43,909 nucleotides of DNA, from contig CAMJHF010000020.1 of assembly GCA_946405435.1 (NCBI GenBank), positions 1 to 43,909 of the forward strand. Reading direction: 5' to 3'. The DNA comes from an uncultured Bacteroidales bacterium (GTDB lineage: Bacteria; Bacteroidota; Bacteroidia; Bacteroidales; UBA932). The notes under the pieces were generated by a model that was not told the origin of the DNA, did no database searches, and saw nothing but the letters and a program-made list of their open reading frames with translations. The first letter of the stretch is position 1. Every line of letters starts with the position of its first letter. Below are positions 24,204-32,933 of this stretch, piece by piece. Position numbers and translations under genes: made by a program.

Positions 24204-24211
24204 TAAAGATA
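24204..24211 (-). promoter_or_regulatory. Possible internal -7 element before the BACON lipoprotein
   Basis: The minus strand reads TATCTTTA (one mismatch to TAnnTTTG) 19 bp before the ATG at 24184. No TTG was found at the right distance, so this is weak support for separate expression of the last two genes. Confidence 0.35.
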
Positions 24212-24216
24212 TTGAA

Positions 24217-26538
24217 CTACTGACTTAATGAATTATCTATTTCGGAGATGACAAATTGAAGCCTGGCCTTCTCGGCGCCCCTGCGGCGGAGGGCGGCAGA
24301 TTCCAAAGACTTGCGAAGATGAATCATGGCATTGTAGCATACCGCCTCAGTGTCCCGGGTATATTCCGGGGGCACACGCGTAATGTCCAGGGCGAAAGCC
24401 TTGTGATTGGCCTTGTCGTAATTGACCTGCAGCATGGGGCTGCGCCCCCGAAGGGACACGGCGTACTGCTGAATTGCAACCTCGGTGCCCGGAGCGAGGG
24501 GCTTCCCTGCCCTGACGTCTGCAAGAAGGGCGTCCTCAATGTCGCGCAGCGCTTCAGCCAGGGTATAAGACCCGGGCACAAGCTCCTCCGACATGGCAAG
24601 GTACCCAAGACGCCTGTCCAGTCCGGACTGGGTCCAGGCATACATCCTGGCCATGGAACTGACGTTGCTGTTGGCTCCGGCCAGCGAAAGCAGTTCCCGC
24701 TTGTCGTCCAACCAAGTAAAGGCATTCCAGCAGTCTATTATCCGGCCTATGGCTTCTTTCTGCCTGTCCGAGGGCACGGCAGTATATTTTGGGGTGGAAC
24801 GGTTGTCGGCCATGAGTCCGCCCACCTGGCTGCTCATGACAAAGGCCATCCTGTTGACTCCGAGGAAAATATAGTCGGCAAAGAGCATCTTGTAGTCATC
24901 GCCCACTTCTTCCCGGTCTATCCATGAAGGGGCATTTTCCGCAACCCATTCGAGACGTTCCAGGACTGTGTCACAAGTCCTGAACGGGTCGTTGCCCAGG
25001 TCCTGCGATATGCCGCGTGGATCGGACGAACGCACCTGGGGCAGGAAAAGATATTCGGCGTCTGAGTGGTGACTCTCCAGCCACTCATCCCTGTCCAGGG
25101 ATTCGTCGTAAAGCCAGCGTATGGCATACATATCGTACGCGCCGAGGCGGGAAACCACAGTGGCGACTCCCTTCTCACGGTCTCCGGGACGGGCCAGAAG
25201 GTTGAACAGGACATCGTCGGTGACGGAAGCGGTGATGCCGTGCTCCGCCGTGAACGAAGGATCGCGCAGCTGCTCGGGCGAGTAGGCATAGCTCCCGGCC
25301 ATGTTGCGCACAAGCCCCAGGCACAGCCCGAAAACGGACATCACCTTGGCCTTGAGCGCCTCGGCCACGGCATCCTCGGGCACATCGTACCGCTGGAAGC
25401 GGGTATCGACGTCGCTGATGAACACCATGCCCTCGCGGCGGGCGGTATATACAAAATCATCCGGTATGGTCATGCAGAACGAGAGAATCTCCCCTGTCTG
25501 AGGGTCGGTGGTAAGACTAGCGCCTACGGACGAGCCGATGCCTTGTATAACTGTGCTGACCAATGGGTTGCAGGAATTGAAGCCCTGAGCGGGGAAAGGC
25601 TCGGCACATACGCGGCTGCCAAGTCCGGCGGCCTCGAAAGCCCTGTTCCACTCCAGCAGGCCTTCCGTAACGGCGTCGCGCCAGGGACGGGCCAGGAGGG
25701 TGTCAATGTAAACGCATATCCTGCGGTCTCCCGACAGGTTCCAGCGCGATGCCAGCCTGCGGTTGCGGAAGCCCTGCGACGAGGCCTCGAAAGACGGGCG
25801 GCTGACAGTGCGCACGCCTATGCGCTCGTCTGCCTTTAGCGGCTGCAGGCTGCTATCGGAGAGTAGTGTCAGGCAGGTTTCCACATCGCCGGTAAACTTC
25901 CATGTACCCACCAGCTCGCCGAAAATGCCGCCCAGCTTGAGGTCGAAGGTGAGCGTGCGCAGGACTCCCACGCTGCCCGGATACGCCGTAATGTCCTTGA
26001 CGATGCAGAAATCCTTCTTGAAAGTAGAAGAAGATATGGAGTTGTCTCCGTACTGGCGGCCCTTGAGGTCGGCGACAACCTTGCGGGAAGGGTCGAGCAG
26101 CTTGTCGGCCTCCACTACGAAGGCCGTGCTGTCCGCGTTGCGGTATTTGATGGGGAGAGCCATCACTATGGCGTCTGTGCGGGCGTTTTTCATCGATTCC
26201 GACACTGAAAGGTCGTCGGCGAAGAACGCTCCTGCAGGCTGCAGGAAAAGGACAAGAGAGTCAGTGGCGGCAATCCTGTATGCCTCGGAGGCCGAAATGT
26301 CGGTACCTACCGGTATCGATGGAGTGGAGCTTGTGCGCACCCTGGAGTTGAGCAGGACGCGCCTTCCAAGCAGCGAATCAGGAATCTCCAGCAGCAGCTT
26401 GTCCTTCTGCCGGAATATGGTAGCGAACGAGCTTCGCTCCTCCAGATCTTTGGAAGAACGGAACTTGGTATACGGATCTTCGGCCCGCAGCTGAAGGCAC
26501 AGGGCGCAGAAAAGCAATATTGCGACTGTCTTTCTCAT
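24217..26538 (-). CDS. Inactive paralogue of zinc-dependent metalloprotease (DUF5117/DUF5118/Met-zincin layout)
   Basis: This 773-residue exported protein has signal MRKTVAILLFCALCLQLRA. It follows its upstream neighbour along the whole length: LLEIPDSLLGRRVLLNSRVR, then FEASSQGFRNRRLASRWNL, VCVYIDTLL-type strand, TGEILSFCMTIPDD, LRDPSFTAEHGITA and MARMYAWTQ. At the zinc site it has SVFGLCLGLVR (residues 401-411) where the neighbour has HEVGHCLGLMH. All three His ligands and the catalytic Glu are gone, and the Met-turn YSIMDY is replaced by ASVTDD. It is therefore almost certainly not a protease. The frame is intact, so it looks maintained as a pseudoenzyme. The start at 26538 overlaps the neighbour's stop (ATGA); the longer upstream frame is rejected. 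Confidence 0.88.
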   Translation of the reverse strand: MRKTVAILLFCALCLQLRAEDPYTKFRSSKDLEERSSFATIFRQKDKLLLEIPDSLLGRRVLLNSRVRTSSTPSIPVGTDISASEAYRIAATDSLVLFLQPAGAFFADDLSVSESMKNARTDAIVMALPIKYRNADSTAFVVEADKLLDPSRKVVADLKGRQYGDNSISSSTFKKDFCIVKDITAYPGSVGVLRTLTFDLKLGGIFGELVGTWKFTGDVETCLTLLSDSSLQPLKADERIGVRTVSRPSFEASSQGFRNRRLASRWNLSGDRRICVYIDTLLARPWRDAVTEGLLEWNRAFEAAGLGSRVCAEPFPAQGFNSCNPLVSTVIQGIGSSVGASLTTDPQTGEILSFCMTIPDDFVYTARREGMVFISDVDTRFQRYDVPEDAVAEALKAKVMSVFGLCLGLVRNMAGSYAYSPEQLRDPSFTAEHGITASVTDDVLFNLLARPGDREKGVATVVSRLGAYDMYAIRWLYDESLDRDEWLESHHSDAEYLFLPQVRSSDPRGISQDLGNDPFRTCDTVLERLEWVAENAPSWIDREEVGDDYKMLFADYIFLGVNRMAFVMSSQVGGLMADNRSTPKYTAVPSDRQKEAIGRIIDCWNAFTWLDDKRELLSLAGANSNVSSMARMYAWTQSGLDRRLGYLAMSEELVPGSYTLAEALRDIEDALLADVRAGKPLAPGTEVAIQQYAVSLRGRSPMLQVNYDKANHKAFALDITRVPPEYTRDTEAVCYNAMIHLRKSLESAALRRRGAEKARLQFVISEIDNSLSQ

Positions 26539-29063
26539 TTCAGCGAAGTTCCGTAGGTTATGTAAGACTGAAGCAGACGGTAGTGGGCCTTGTCCACGTC
26601 GTTTGCGGAGCGGATGCGTTTTTTGAGGACGTCGTTGACGCGGGAAAGCACGGCATAGATGTCGGCGGCCGACACATCTCCGCGGTTGAAGATATAGCGG
26701 GGGAACCACTCGAAGCCGCTCACCTCGCTGTAGACCAGCGTGCCTGCCGGCATCTCCAGCCCCTGGACCGAAGAACCTTCAAAACTGCGGTCGGCGCCGG
26801 CCGGAATGCCCATGGCGCCAGTCCTCAACAGGCTGAGCACAAATTCCTTCTGATACATGCGCTGAGCCTTGGTGAGCCCCTGCCGGCCAGGCTTTTTCCA
26901 AGTGTAGTCGAATATGCGGTCTATGCAGTCGTAGAAGCCGAATTCACGGGTATCCACTCCGTCGGCATAGGCACAGTTGAGGGGTGCTGCCATAAGGGAG
27001 GAGTACACCGCCCTGCGGAGGGCGAATGCCGGGGAGCCGAGAACCGGGAGCTTGTCCAGGACGGACTTGTCCTCTATCCAGTCCAGGTCGTCGAGCATGG
27101 AGAAGACCTCGTCCATGCAGGCCTTCTGCCAGGAGGCGGGGATATTCACGAACGGCTTGACGCCGTCGCCGGATATTGTCTCCTCGCGGTACAGGCCGCC
27201 GATGTTGGCCAGCACATGGCCTGCATAGCGCATGTACTGGTTCACTATTCCTTGATAGACCGAGGTGCGGTACTCATAATCAGTGTCGCCCTCGGAGAGC
27301 CAGTCCATAAAATTGGCAGTCACGTACTTGAGGTTGGACAAACCGTAGCGTGTAGCCTTGATGACGTCGTCGCCCAGGTCCTCCGCCTGGTTGCGCGGAT
27401 CGAAGAACGTGCTTACCATCTGCTGCTTGCCGTAGTGGTACCAGGGAGCCACCTTGAGGGAGTCGGTAATCATCTGCCTGGATATGGCGGACTCCTCGCT
27501 GAAAGAGGATGCCTCCGGAATGGGAACGTAACCCCAGCGTATTGCCCAGTAGTCGTACTTGCCGAATTCGGGCGGGGTAAGGCGGGCTTTGTCGCCAGGC
27601 TGCGCCACATAGTTGAACCGGGCGTAATCCATTATGGAATAAGTAGTTCCGTTCTCTGCCGTGAACTCCGGATCGCGCAAGCTCTCCACCGGTATGCATG
27701 ACGAAGCGCCCATGTTGTGCATCAGTCCCAGACAGTGGCCCACCTCGTGACGGATAACATAACTGAGGGCGTCGCCGAGTTTCTCACGCGGGATGTCAAG
27801 AGTGCGGATGTCAGCGTCGGCCTGCGATGTCTGGATGAACATCCACTGGGAGACGAGGCGCACAACGTCGTGGTACACATACACCGAGGCATTGAGGATT
27901 TCGCCAGTGCGAGGGTCGGTCCAGGAGGGCCCCATGGCGTTCTGGATGCCCACTGGCTGATAGCGCACGCAGCTGTATTTGATGTTGTCGGGATCGAATT
28001 CCGGATCTTCTTCGGGAGTGGGGAAATCGCGGGCGACCACCGCATCCTTGAAGCCTATGCGCTCGAATGGCTTGCACCAGTCGCTTACCGCCTTGTGGAT
28101 ATATGGCTTCCACCACTGCGGGAAGCAAGGGTCGATGTAGAAGACTATCTGCTTCTTGGGCAGGACTTTCTCGCCGCGCGCCCAGGCTGCGCTATCAGAC
28201 GGCTCAAGCCTCCAGCGGTTGGCGAGCCAGACATCCTTGGATGAAGTGCCCACGCTGGCCATGGTCCTGCGGCGGGTGAAGAAATAGCCTATGCGCGGGT
28301 CGGCCACGCGGGGACGGTAAGTCTGGGACGGAAGAAGCAGCAGCGAATAGCACATCTGGGCCGTAAGCTGCTCTTTGTCAATAACTTTGCGCCCACCATC
28401 AGCGGTAGCCGAAAAAGTATAGGTACGCGATGCCGTCACAGACACGTTGTCGCTGAAGGCACGGGCGTCCCGGATGAACGAATACTCTTTCTTGTATTGT
28501 TTGTCTATCTTGTATGCCTGATAGGAAGACAGGCCCACGAAAGGAGAGAAGTCGTCGTTGTCTGCCAGAATCCAGTCGGTCACGTCTATCACCGCGCTGC
28601 TGTCAGGGGCGGACGCCTTGACGTCGAAGCTGGCGATTATGGCGCCCGGCGTGCTGTTGAACAGCTCGCAGTCGTCGGACACGTACTCGACATTACTCTC
28701 GCGAAGGAAAACTTTCTTGCCCTCGCGGCCCAGGGATACCATCTGTATGCCGTTCTTGGAGCCGACAAGGCCGGCGCCGTTGTCGCTAATGGACTTGACG
28801 GTGGCTCCGATTACCATCTCCCTGCCATAAAGGGAGTCGGGGATTTCGAAATAGGTCTTTCCCTTTTTGAAGTGGACCGTGAGGAAACCTTTCTCGGTTT
28901 TGGTGCCGGAGCCGAGCAGCTTCTCGTAGGGAGTCTGCTTGGGCGCTGCGGCAGTGGTGTCTTTCTTTTCGGTCTTCTTGTCTTTGACGGTGCGTGCGTC
29001 CAGCTGCGGCCCTGCGAAGGCAAGGGCGCATACAAGCAGCAGTATATTATATAAATTCTTCAT
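26535..29063 (-). CDS. Zinc-dependent metalloprotease (DUF5117/DUF5118, Met-zincin)
   Basis: This 842-residue exported protease has signal MKNLYNILLLVCALAFAGP. An N-terminal DUF5118-like linker is followed by a DUF5117-like domain (GFLTVHFKKGKTYFEIPDSL, then REMVIGATVKSISD). The catalytic Met-zincin domain has HEVGHCLGLMH at residues 439-449 (zinc ligands H439, H443, H449; catalytic E440) and the Met-turn YSIMDYARFNY. Upstream strands include VVFYIDP-like and GEILNASVYVYHD. The family is widespread in Bacteroidota beside SusC/SusD, and its natural substrates are mostly unknown; degradation of host or dietary protein is a reasonable guess. It starts at 29063, overlapping the preceding stop by one base (TAATG). 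Confidence 0.92.
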   Translation of the reverse strand: MKNLYNILLLVCALAFAGPQLDARTVKDKKTEKKDTTAAAPKQTPYEKLLGSGTKTEKGFLTVHFKKGKTYFEIPDSLYGREMVIGATVKSISDNGAGLVGSKNGIQMVSLGREGKKVFLRESNVEYVSDDCELFNSTPGAIIASFDVKASAPDSSAVIDVTDWILADNDDFSPFVGLSSYQAYKIDKQYKKEYSFIRDARAFSDNVSVTASRTYTFSATADGGRKVIDKEQLTAQMCYSLLLLPSQTYRPRVADPRIGYFFTRRRTMASVGTSSKDVWLANRWRLEPSDSAAWARGEKVLPKKQIVFYIDPCFPQWWKPYIHKAVSDWCKPFERIGFKDAVVARDFPTPEEDPEFDPDNIKYSCVRYQPVGIQNAMGPSWTDPRTGEILNASVYVYHDVVRLVSQWMFIQTSQADADIRTLDIPREKLGDALSYVIRHEVGHCLGLMHNMGASSCIPVESLRDPEFTAENGTTYSIMDYARFNYVAQPGDKARLTPPEFGKYDYWAIRWGYVPIPEASSFSEESAISRQMITDSLKVAPWYHYGKQQMVSTFFDPRNQAEDLGDDVIKATRYGLSNLKYVTANFMDWLSEGDTDYEYRTSVYQGIVNQYMRYAGHVLANIGGLYREETISGDGVKPFVNIPASWQKACMDEVFSMLDDLDWIEDKSVLDKLPVLGSPAFALRRAVYSSLMAAPLNCAYADGVDTREFGFYDCIDRIFDYTWKKPGRQGLTKAQRMYQKEFVLSLLRTGAMGIPAGADRSFEGSSVQGLEMPAGTLVYSEVSGFEWFPRYIFNRGDVSAADIYAVLSRVNDVLKKRIRSANDVDKAHYRLLQSYITYGTSLK

Positions 29064-30610
29064 TATCTGAGAGTTGGCGCGATTGCAGTGATTTCTCCGA
29101 AGCCTCCGAAGGTGCCGTAGTCTCCGTTGAAAGTAAAGAGGCCCGTGGCAACGTTGAATCCCCGCAGGTAGAACTTGCCCTCGCCGGTAGATTCGTTATA
29201 GGTGGTTATTATCAGCATGTTACGATGCGTCGGCAGCACATAGCCGTAGGAGGAAGCACTCAACTGGCCGGTGCCGTACCAGGCCTGCCTGTACTGCTGG
29301 ATTTTGGTGATTTTTTCGCCCGGGTCGGACGGGGTCCAGCTGAGCTTGCGTACCTGGGTGATGTTGCCGGAAATGACCGTGGTGTAGAGCTCACGCTCCG
29401 TGGCGTAATAGAATATGTCCCCGTTGTCGCAGAAGGCGATGGAAACGGCCTTTTCTATATCCGGGCCTTCGAAAGACACCGATGAAGCCACATCCTTGGG
29501 ACCGTTGGCCTCCACGATTACCACGTGGTACGCCCCGTTCTTGTCTTTCACAAGGAAGGCGGGACGCATGCTGCGGAGACATCCTCCCTGCAGGCAGACG
29601 GAGCCGTCGAGCGGGAAATCGAGCATGCCGTTGGTGTCAATTTTTCCGAATGTAGCTGCCATGAGCTGGAATGCCCTCTGGATATAGAGGCCGTCGGAAT
29701 CATTGTACACGCATACAACCCCCTGATCCGGACACGCATAACCTACACTCTTGGGCGTGAAGTTTATGGGATTGGAGGCCGAATTTGCAACCTTGGCGTA
29801 CACATTGTCTATGCTGCAAACATGAGCGTAAGCCTGCCCGTCTATGAACATGAACGAGCCGTAGCCGCCGAAGTTGAACATTGTGGACGGACCGAATTTA
29901 TCCATGGTCTTGCTGTTGAACAGCTGGGCGTCCTGCTCCCGCACCTCGAAGGAAAGGGGATCGAGAGCGAAGACATGGTTCGGGCTGCCGGCAAGGATTC
30001 GGCGGGAGTCATAGACTCCGGACTGGGTGTCCGTAGTCTGGAGTATGCAGTTGATCCGTTCGGGATATACGCCTCCGTTGGCTAGGGAATAAAGCCCCCT
30101 GGTGGTGCGCGGAGCACTGCCGCCATACCCGTAAGTTGTTGCGGTAGAGGCCACTATACCAAAGTCGGAGCTCTTTCCATCGGGAAGCATGTAGCTTACC
30201 AGCAAGCCCTCGCCAAGGGAGGAGCTTACGGAAAGGTAGCAGCTCTTCATGGCCTGCAGGCCTGTTTCGGGGTCGGTTACGCGGACCGAAATGACATAGG
30301 CAGTGCTGGAGGGGGTGTTGGCCACGACATAGTCCAGGGAAGGCTCCTCTCCGAGCTCGGCCCTTGCTTTGCTGCTGCCTGCAGTGATGTCTATTTCCCA
30401 GAGGAACTTGAGGTCGGCATTGCCCTTTTCGCCCATGTAGGCGTTTACGGCAAGATGGATTTCCTCACCGTACACAACGTCCAGCCGCTCGGGGAGGCCG
30501 GTCACGACTATGTCGGGAATAATCTGCGTCGCCTCGGTGCTGAGGTCCTTGTAGCAGGAGCAGAGCATCAGGCAGCATGCAGCCGAAATTATAATTTTGG
30601 AGTGTCTCAT
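29063..30610 (-). CDS. PKD-like family lipoprotein
   Basis: This 515-residue lipoprotein has the signal MRHSKIIISAACCLMLCSC. Residues about 30-130 contain PKD-like strands (IVVTGLPERLDVVYGEEI, then DLKFLWEIDI and ISVRVTDPETGLQA). The rest is a beta-rich, possibly propeller-like region with repeated aromatic segments (NFGGYGSFMFIDGQAYAHV, then CDNGDIFYYATERELYTTV). I recognise it as the PKD-like family (PF16407 type), a regular member of SusC/SusD/DUF4843/metalloprotease operons. It is presumed to be exposed on the surface and to help bind the substrate. It lies 3 bp after the DUF4843 gene and overlaps the protease start by one base. Confidence 0.87.
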   Translation of the reverse strand: MRHSKIIISAACCLMLCSCYKDLSTEATQIIPDIVVTGLPERLDVVYGEEIHLAVNAYMGEKGNADLKFLWEIDITAGSSKARAELGEEPSLDYVVANTPSSTAYVISVRVTDPETGLQAMKSCYLSVSSSLGEGLLVSYMLPDGKSSDFGIVASTATTYGYGGSAPRTTRGLYSLANGGVYPERINCILQTTDTQSGVYDSRRILAGSPNHVFALDPLSFEVREQDAQLFNSKTMDKFGPSTMFNFGGYGSFMFIDGQAYAHVCSIDNVYAKVANSASNPINFTPKSVGYACPDQGVVCVYNDSDGLYIQRAFQLMAATFGKIDTNGMLDFPLDGSVCLQGGCLRSMRPAFLVKDKNGAYHVVIVEANGPKDVASSVSFEGPDIEKAVSIAFCDNGDIFYYATERELYTTVISGNITQVRKLSWTPSDPGEKITKIQQYRQAWYGTGQLSASSYGYVLPTHRNMLIITTYNESTGEGKFYLRGFNVATGLFTFNGDYGTFGGFGEITAIAPTLR

Positions 30611-30613
30611 CGC

Positions 30614-31411
30614 TTACAGGCTGTTGAGTGTTTCAAGTATAGTGGGAGGGGTCTGGCCCTCCTGAAGGCCGTCGCCGTCGCCCACGGCCACGGTGTATGT
30701 CTTGTAGAGCTCGTAGTCGCTGCTGTGGCGGTACGGGTCGCCGGGATTAGCAAGGTCGTGCTTGCGCACTATTTCGGTGATTTCGTGGTTGGCGGCGAAC
30801 CACCATGTGGGAAGCTGGTATATCAGGCCTTCTTCTGCAGCATAAACCTTGCTGCATGTGTACTTCTCTATTTCGTCTCCGTATATTTCCACGAAAATCT
30901 TATGAAGATTGCGGCTGTAGGTGCGGCTCAGGTAAAGGTGCCAGTAACGCCAGACATGCTCGACCGGCCGCTCATAGGCTTCCGTCCAGGTGACTCTGGA
31001 AGAGCACAGGCTCTTGTAGCCCTCGCCCAGATAATCATTGGCTTTGAGAGTGATGCCTATGCTTCGGGAGTCCGTGCCTTCGGGGAGTTTCTTGACGCGG
31101 AGTACAATGGCTCCGGAGAGTGCTCCGGCAGGCACCTCGGCGCTAACCACTTCATAGTCCTGCCCGCGAACCGCGGAAATGTCCTCGATTTCATAGGCGA
31201 TAGGGCGTGCCTGCCCGGACACAGGGCCAATAAGCTGCACGGCAACGGTGAGGTCGCGTTCAGCCTCGGTCATGCCGCGGACGGAGAAATTGTTGGTGCC
31301 CTGAAAAAAGGCTACGGCGCTGTCTTCCATCTTGAACACCGGAATCTCAGATTTGGCACAGCCGGCAAGGGCCAGAAGAACCGCAAATGAATATATCTTG
31401 ATCGCTTTCAT
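30614..31411 (-). CDS. DUF4843 lipoprotein
   Basis: This 265-residue lipoprotein has the signal MKAIKIYSFAVLLALAGC. The pattern VAFFQGTNNFSVRG, then VAVQLIGPVSGQARPIAYEI, GQDYEVVSAEVPAGALSGAI and SIGITLKANDYLGEG is typical of DUF4843 proteins. These are found just downstream of SusD in Bacteroidota loci and are probably accessory surface proteins. The C-terminal third carries WRYWHLYLSRTYSRNLHKIF. The start overlaps the SusD stop by 4 bp (ATGA at 31408-31411), which indicates coupling. Confidence 0.88.
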   Translation of the reverse strand: MKAIKIYSFAVLLALAGCAKSEIPVFKMEDSAVAFFQGTNNFSVRGMTEAERDLTVAVQLIGPVSGQARPIAYEIEDISAVRGQDYEVVSAEVPAGALSGAIVLRVKKLPEGTDSRSIGITLKANDYLGEGYKSLCSSRVTWTEAYERPVEHVWRYWHLYLSRTYSRNLHKIFVEIYGDEIEKYTCSKVYAAEEGLIYQLPTWWFAANHEITEIVRKHDLANPGDPYRHSSDYELYKTYTVAVGDGDGLQEGQTPPTILETLNSL

Positions 31412-32928
31412 TTTTCCTGTATATGTCCGTATGATGTTTCTTCAGTAGGGTAGGGATAAAGCAAGTCCAGCTCAAAGGGGAACAATTCTACGACTACATT
31501 TGAGGCTGAATCTGTGAGGTAGCGGCCGCAGCGCTTGCGAAGGTAGTATATTTGTCCTTCGGCAATAAACTCCCTCACGAATTCCTCCCAGAAGAAGATG
31601 TGGGGGGACTGCCCGAGGATGCTGTTTTTCGGTGTGACCTTATCTTCCACGCCGCGATGGGAATTGACCATATTAAAATAATCGGCGGCCGTATCAAGGT
31701 CACCCTTTCGTATGGCAACCTCGGCGCATATCATGCAGAGCTCGGCAATTCGTATCATGGGCTGACGGTTCCTGTAAGTCCCGGAGCTGCTGGAAAAATA
31801 CTTGTTGATGCGGTATCCACTCTGGCCGTATGTGAGCATCATGGCAGGCCCGCGTATGTCGCCGACGAGCGTCGTGTAGCCTTCATCCGTATAGATGTAA
31901 GGGGATTGAAAAAGATTGAATACCACTTCGGAGCTGAGCAGCAGGTTGTTGGAGCCGTTGCCGGCTTCCTTGAAGAAATATTCGCTGACGATATCGAAAT
32001 AGTCCGAAATCTCCAGGGTGAAAAGATGCTCGCAGGAGAAGGTATAGTCCCTGTCGTCATTTTTAATAGTGTTCAGCTGTTCCACCGGATCTATCCAATG
32101 CACCACCTCTTTCTCCAGGGTTTCATCCAGGATTTCACGGGCAAGGGCAGCGGCCTCGTCGTACTTTTTCTGCCACATGAGCACACGGGCCTTGAGCGCC
32201 CGCACTGCATACCAGTTGAGGTGGAATGTGCGCCTGCTCCAGAAACCATCGGCATTCAGGGCTTCATCGAAGCCTTCCGGGACGCTTCCGCGAATAGGAT
32301 CCACGGCCAGCAGTTCCAGCGCCTGGTCTATGTCGGCGTTCAGGAGGGCGACGGTCTCTGTGTAGCTGTGCTGCACCGACGGTTCTTTTTGATATACAGT
32401 CACATAAGGAATAGCAAGCTTGGAGGCGTTCTCGCCGTCCCAAGACGGAAGTCCGAACATCTTCAAAAGGTCGAAATGCAGGTAGGCACGTATGGCGAGG
32501 AGTTCGCCCTTGATGAGGCTGTACTCCAGATCATCGGTAATGACGTCCCTGTGATTTTCCAGCTCAAGCAGCATCTTGTTGACGTTTGCAATCACATTGT
32601 ACCCGCTCTCCCACATGGATTCGAAGTAGGGGAAAGAGACTGCGTTGGTGTACTTTTGATTCTGCAGTTGCTGGTAGATGTTTCCGTTCTGGGGAATCAG
32701 CGGAGAGGCGGTGAGCTCATTGACGAACCATGTGTAGTTGCGGCCGTAGCATGACGTGGAGCCCATGAGCATGTATACCCCGCTCAGGGCCTCGTGAAAA
32801 CCGGCCCTGTCGCTGAAAAGCTGCTCGCCGGATATCTGGGAGGACGACGTTGCCTCGAGCCACTTCTGGCAGCCCTGCAGGCAGACCAGCGGAAGAACGA
32901 TTATGAAGAGTTTGAGTATCCTTTTCAT
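31408..32928 (-). CDS. SusD/RagB family nutrient-binding outer-membrane lipoprotein
   Basis: This 506-residue lipoprotein has the signal MKRILKLFIIVLPLVCLQGC. It has the typical SusD start (WLEATSSSQISGEQLFSDRA, then LSGVYMLMGS) and TPR-like helices with GELLAIRAYLHFDLLKMFG and AVRALKARVLMWQKKYDEAA. The C-terminal segment has RIAELCMICAEVAIRKGD and FFWEEFVREFIAEGQIYYLR. The protein forms the lid of the SusC transporter and delivers oligosaccharides or peptides. It lies 5 bp downstream of susC. Confidence 0.95.
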   Translation of the reverse strand: MKRILKLFIIVLPLVCLQGCQKWLEATSSSQISGEQLFSDRAGFHEALSGVYMLMGSTSCYGRNYTWFVNELTASPLIPQNGNIYQQLQNQKYTNAVSFPYFESMWESGYNVIANVNKMLLELENHRDVITDDLEYSLIKGELLAIRAYLHFDLLKMFGLPSWDGENASKLAIPYVTVYQKEPSVQHSYTETVALLNADIDQALELLAVDPIRGSVPEGFDEALNADGFWSRRTFHLNWYAVRALKARVLMWQKKYDEAAALAREILDETLEKEVVHWIDPVEQLNTIKNDDRDYTFSCEHLFTLEISDYFDIVSEYFFKEAGNGSNNLLLSSEVVFNLFQSPYIYTDEGYTTLVGDIRGPAMMLTYGQSGYRINKYFSSSSGTYRNRQPMIRIAELCMICAEVAIRKGDLDTAADYFNMVNSHRGVEDKVTPKNSILGQSPHIFFWEEFVREFIAEGQIYYLRKRCGRYLTDSASNVVVELFPFELDLLYPYPTEETSYGHIQEK

Positions 32929-32933
32929 GGCGC

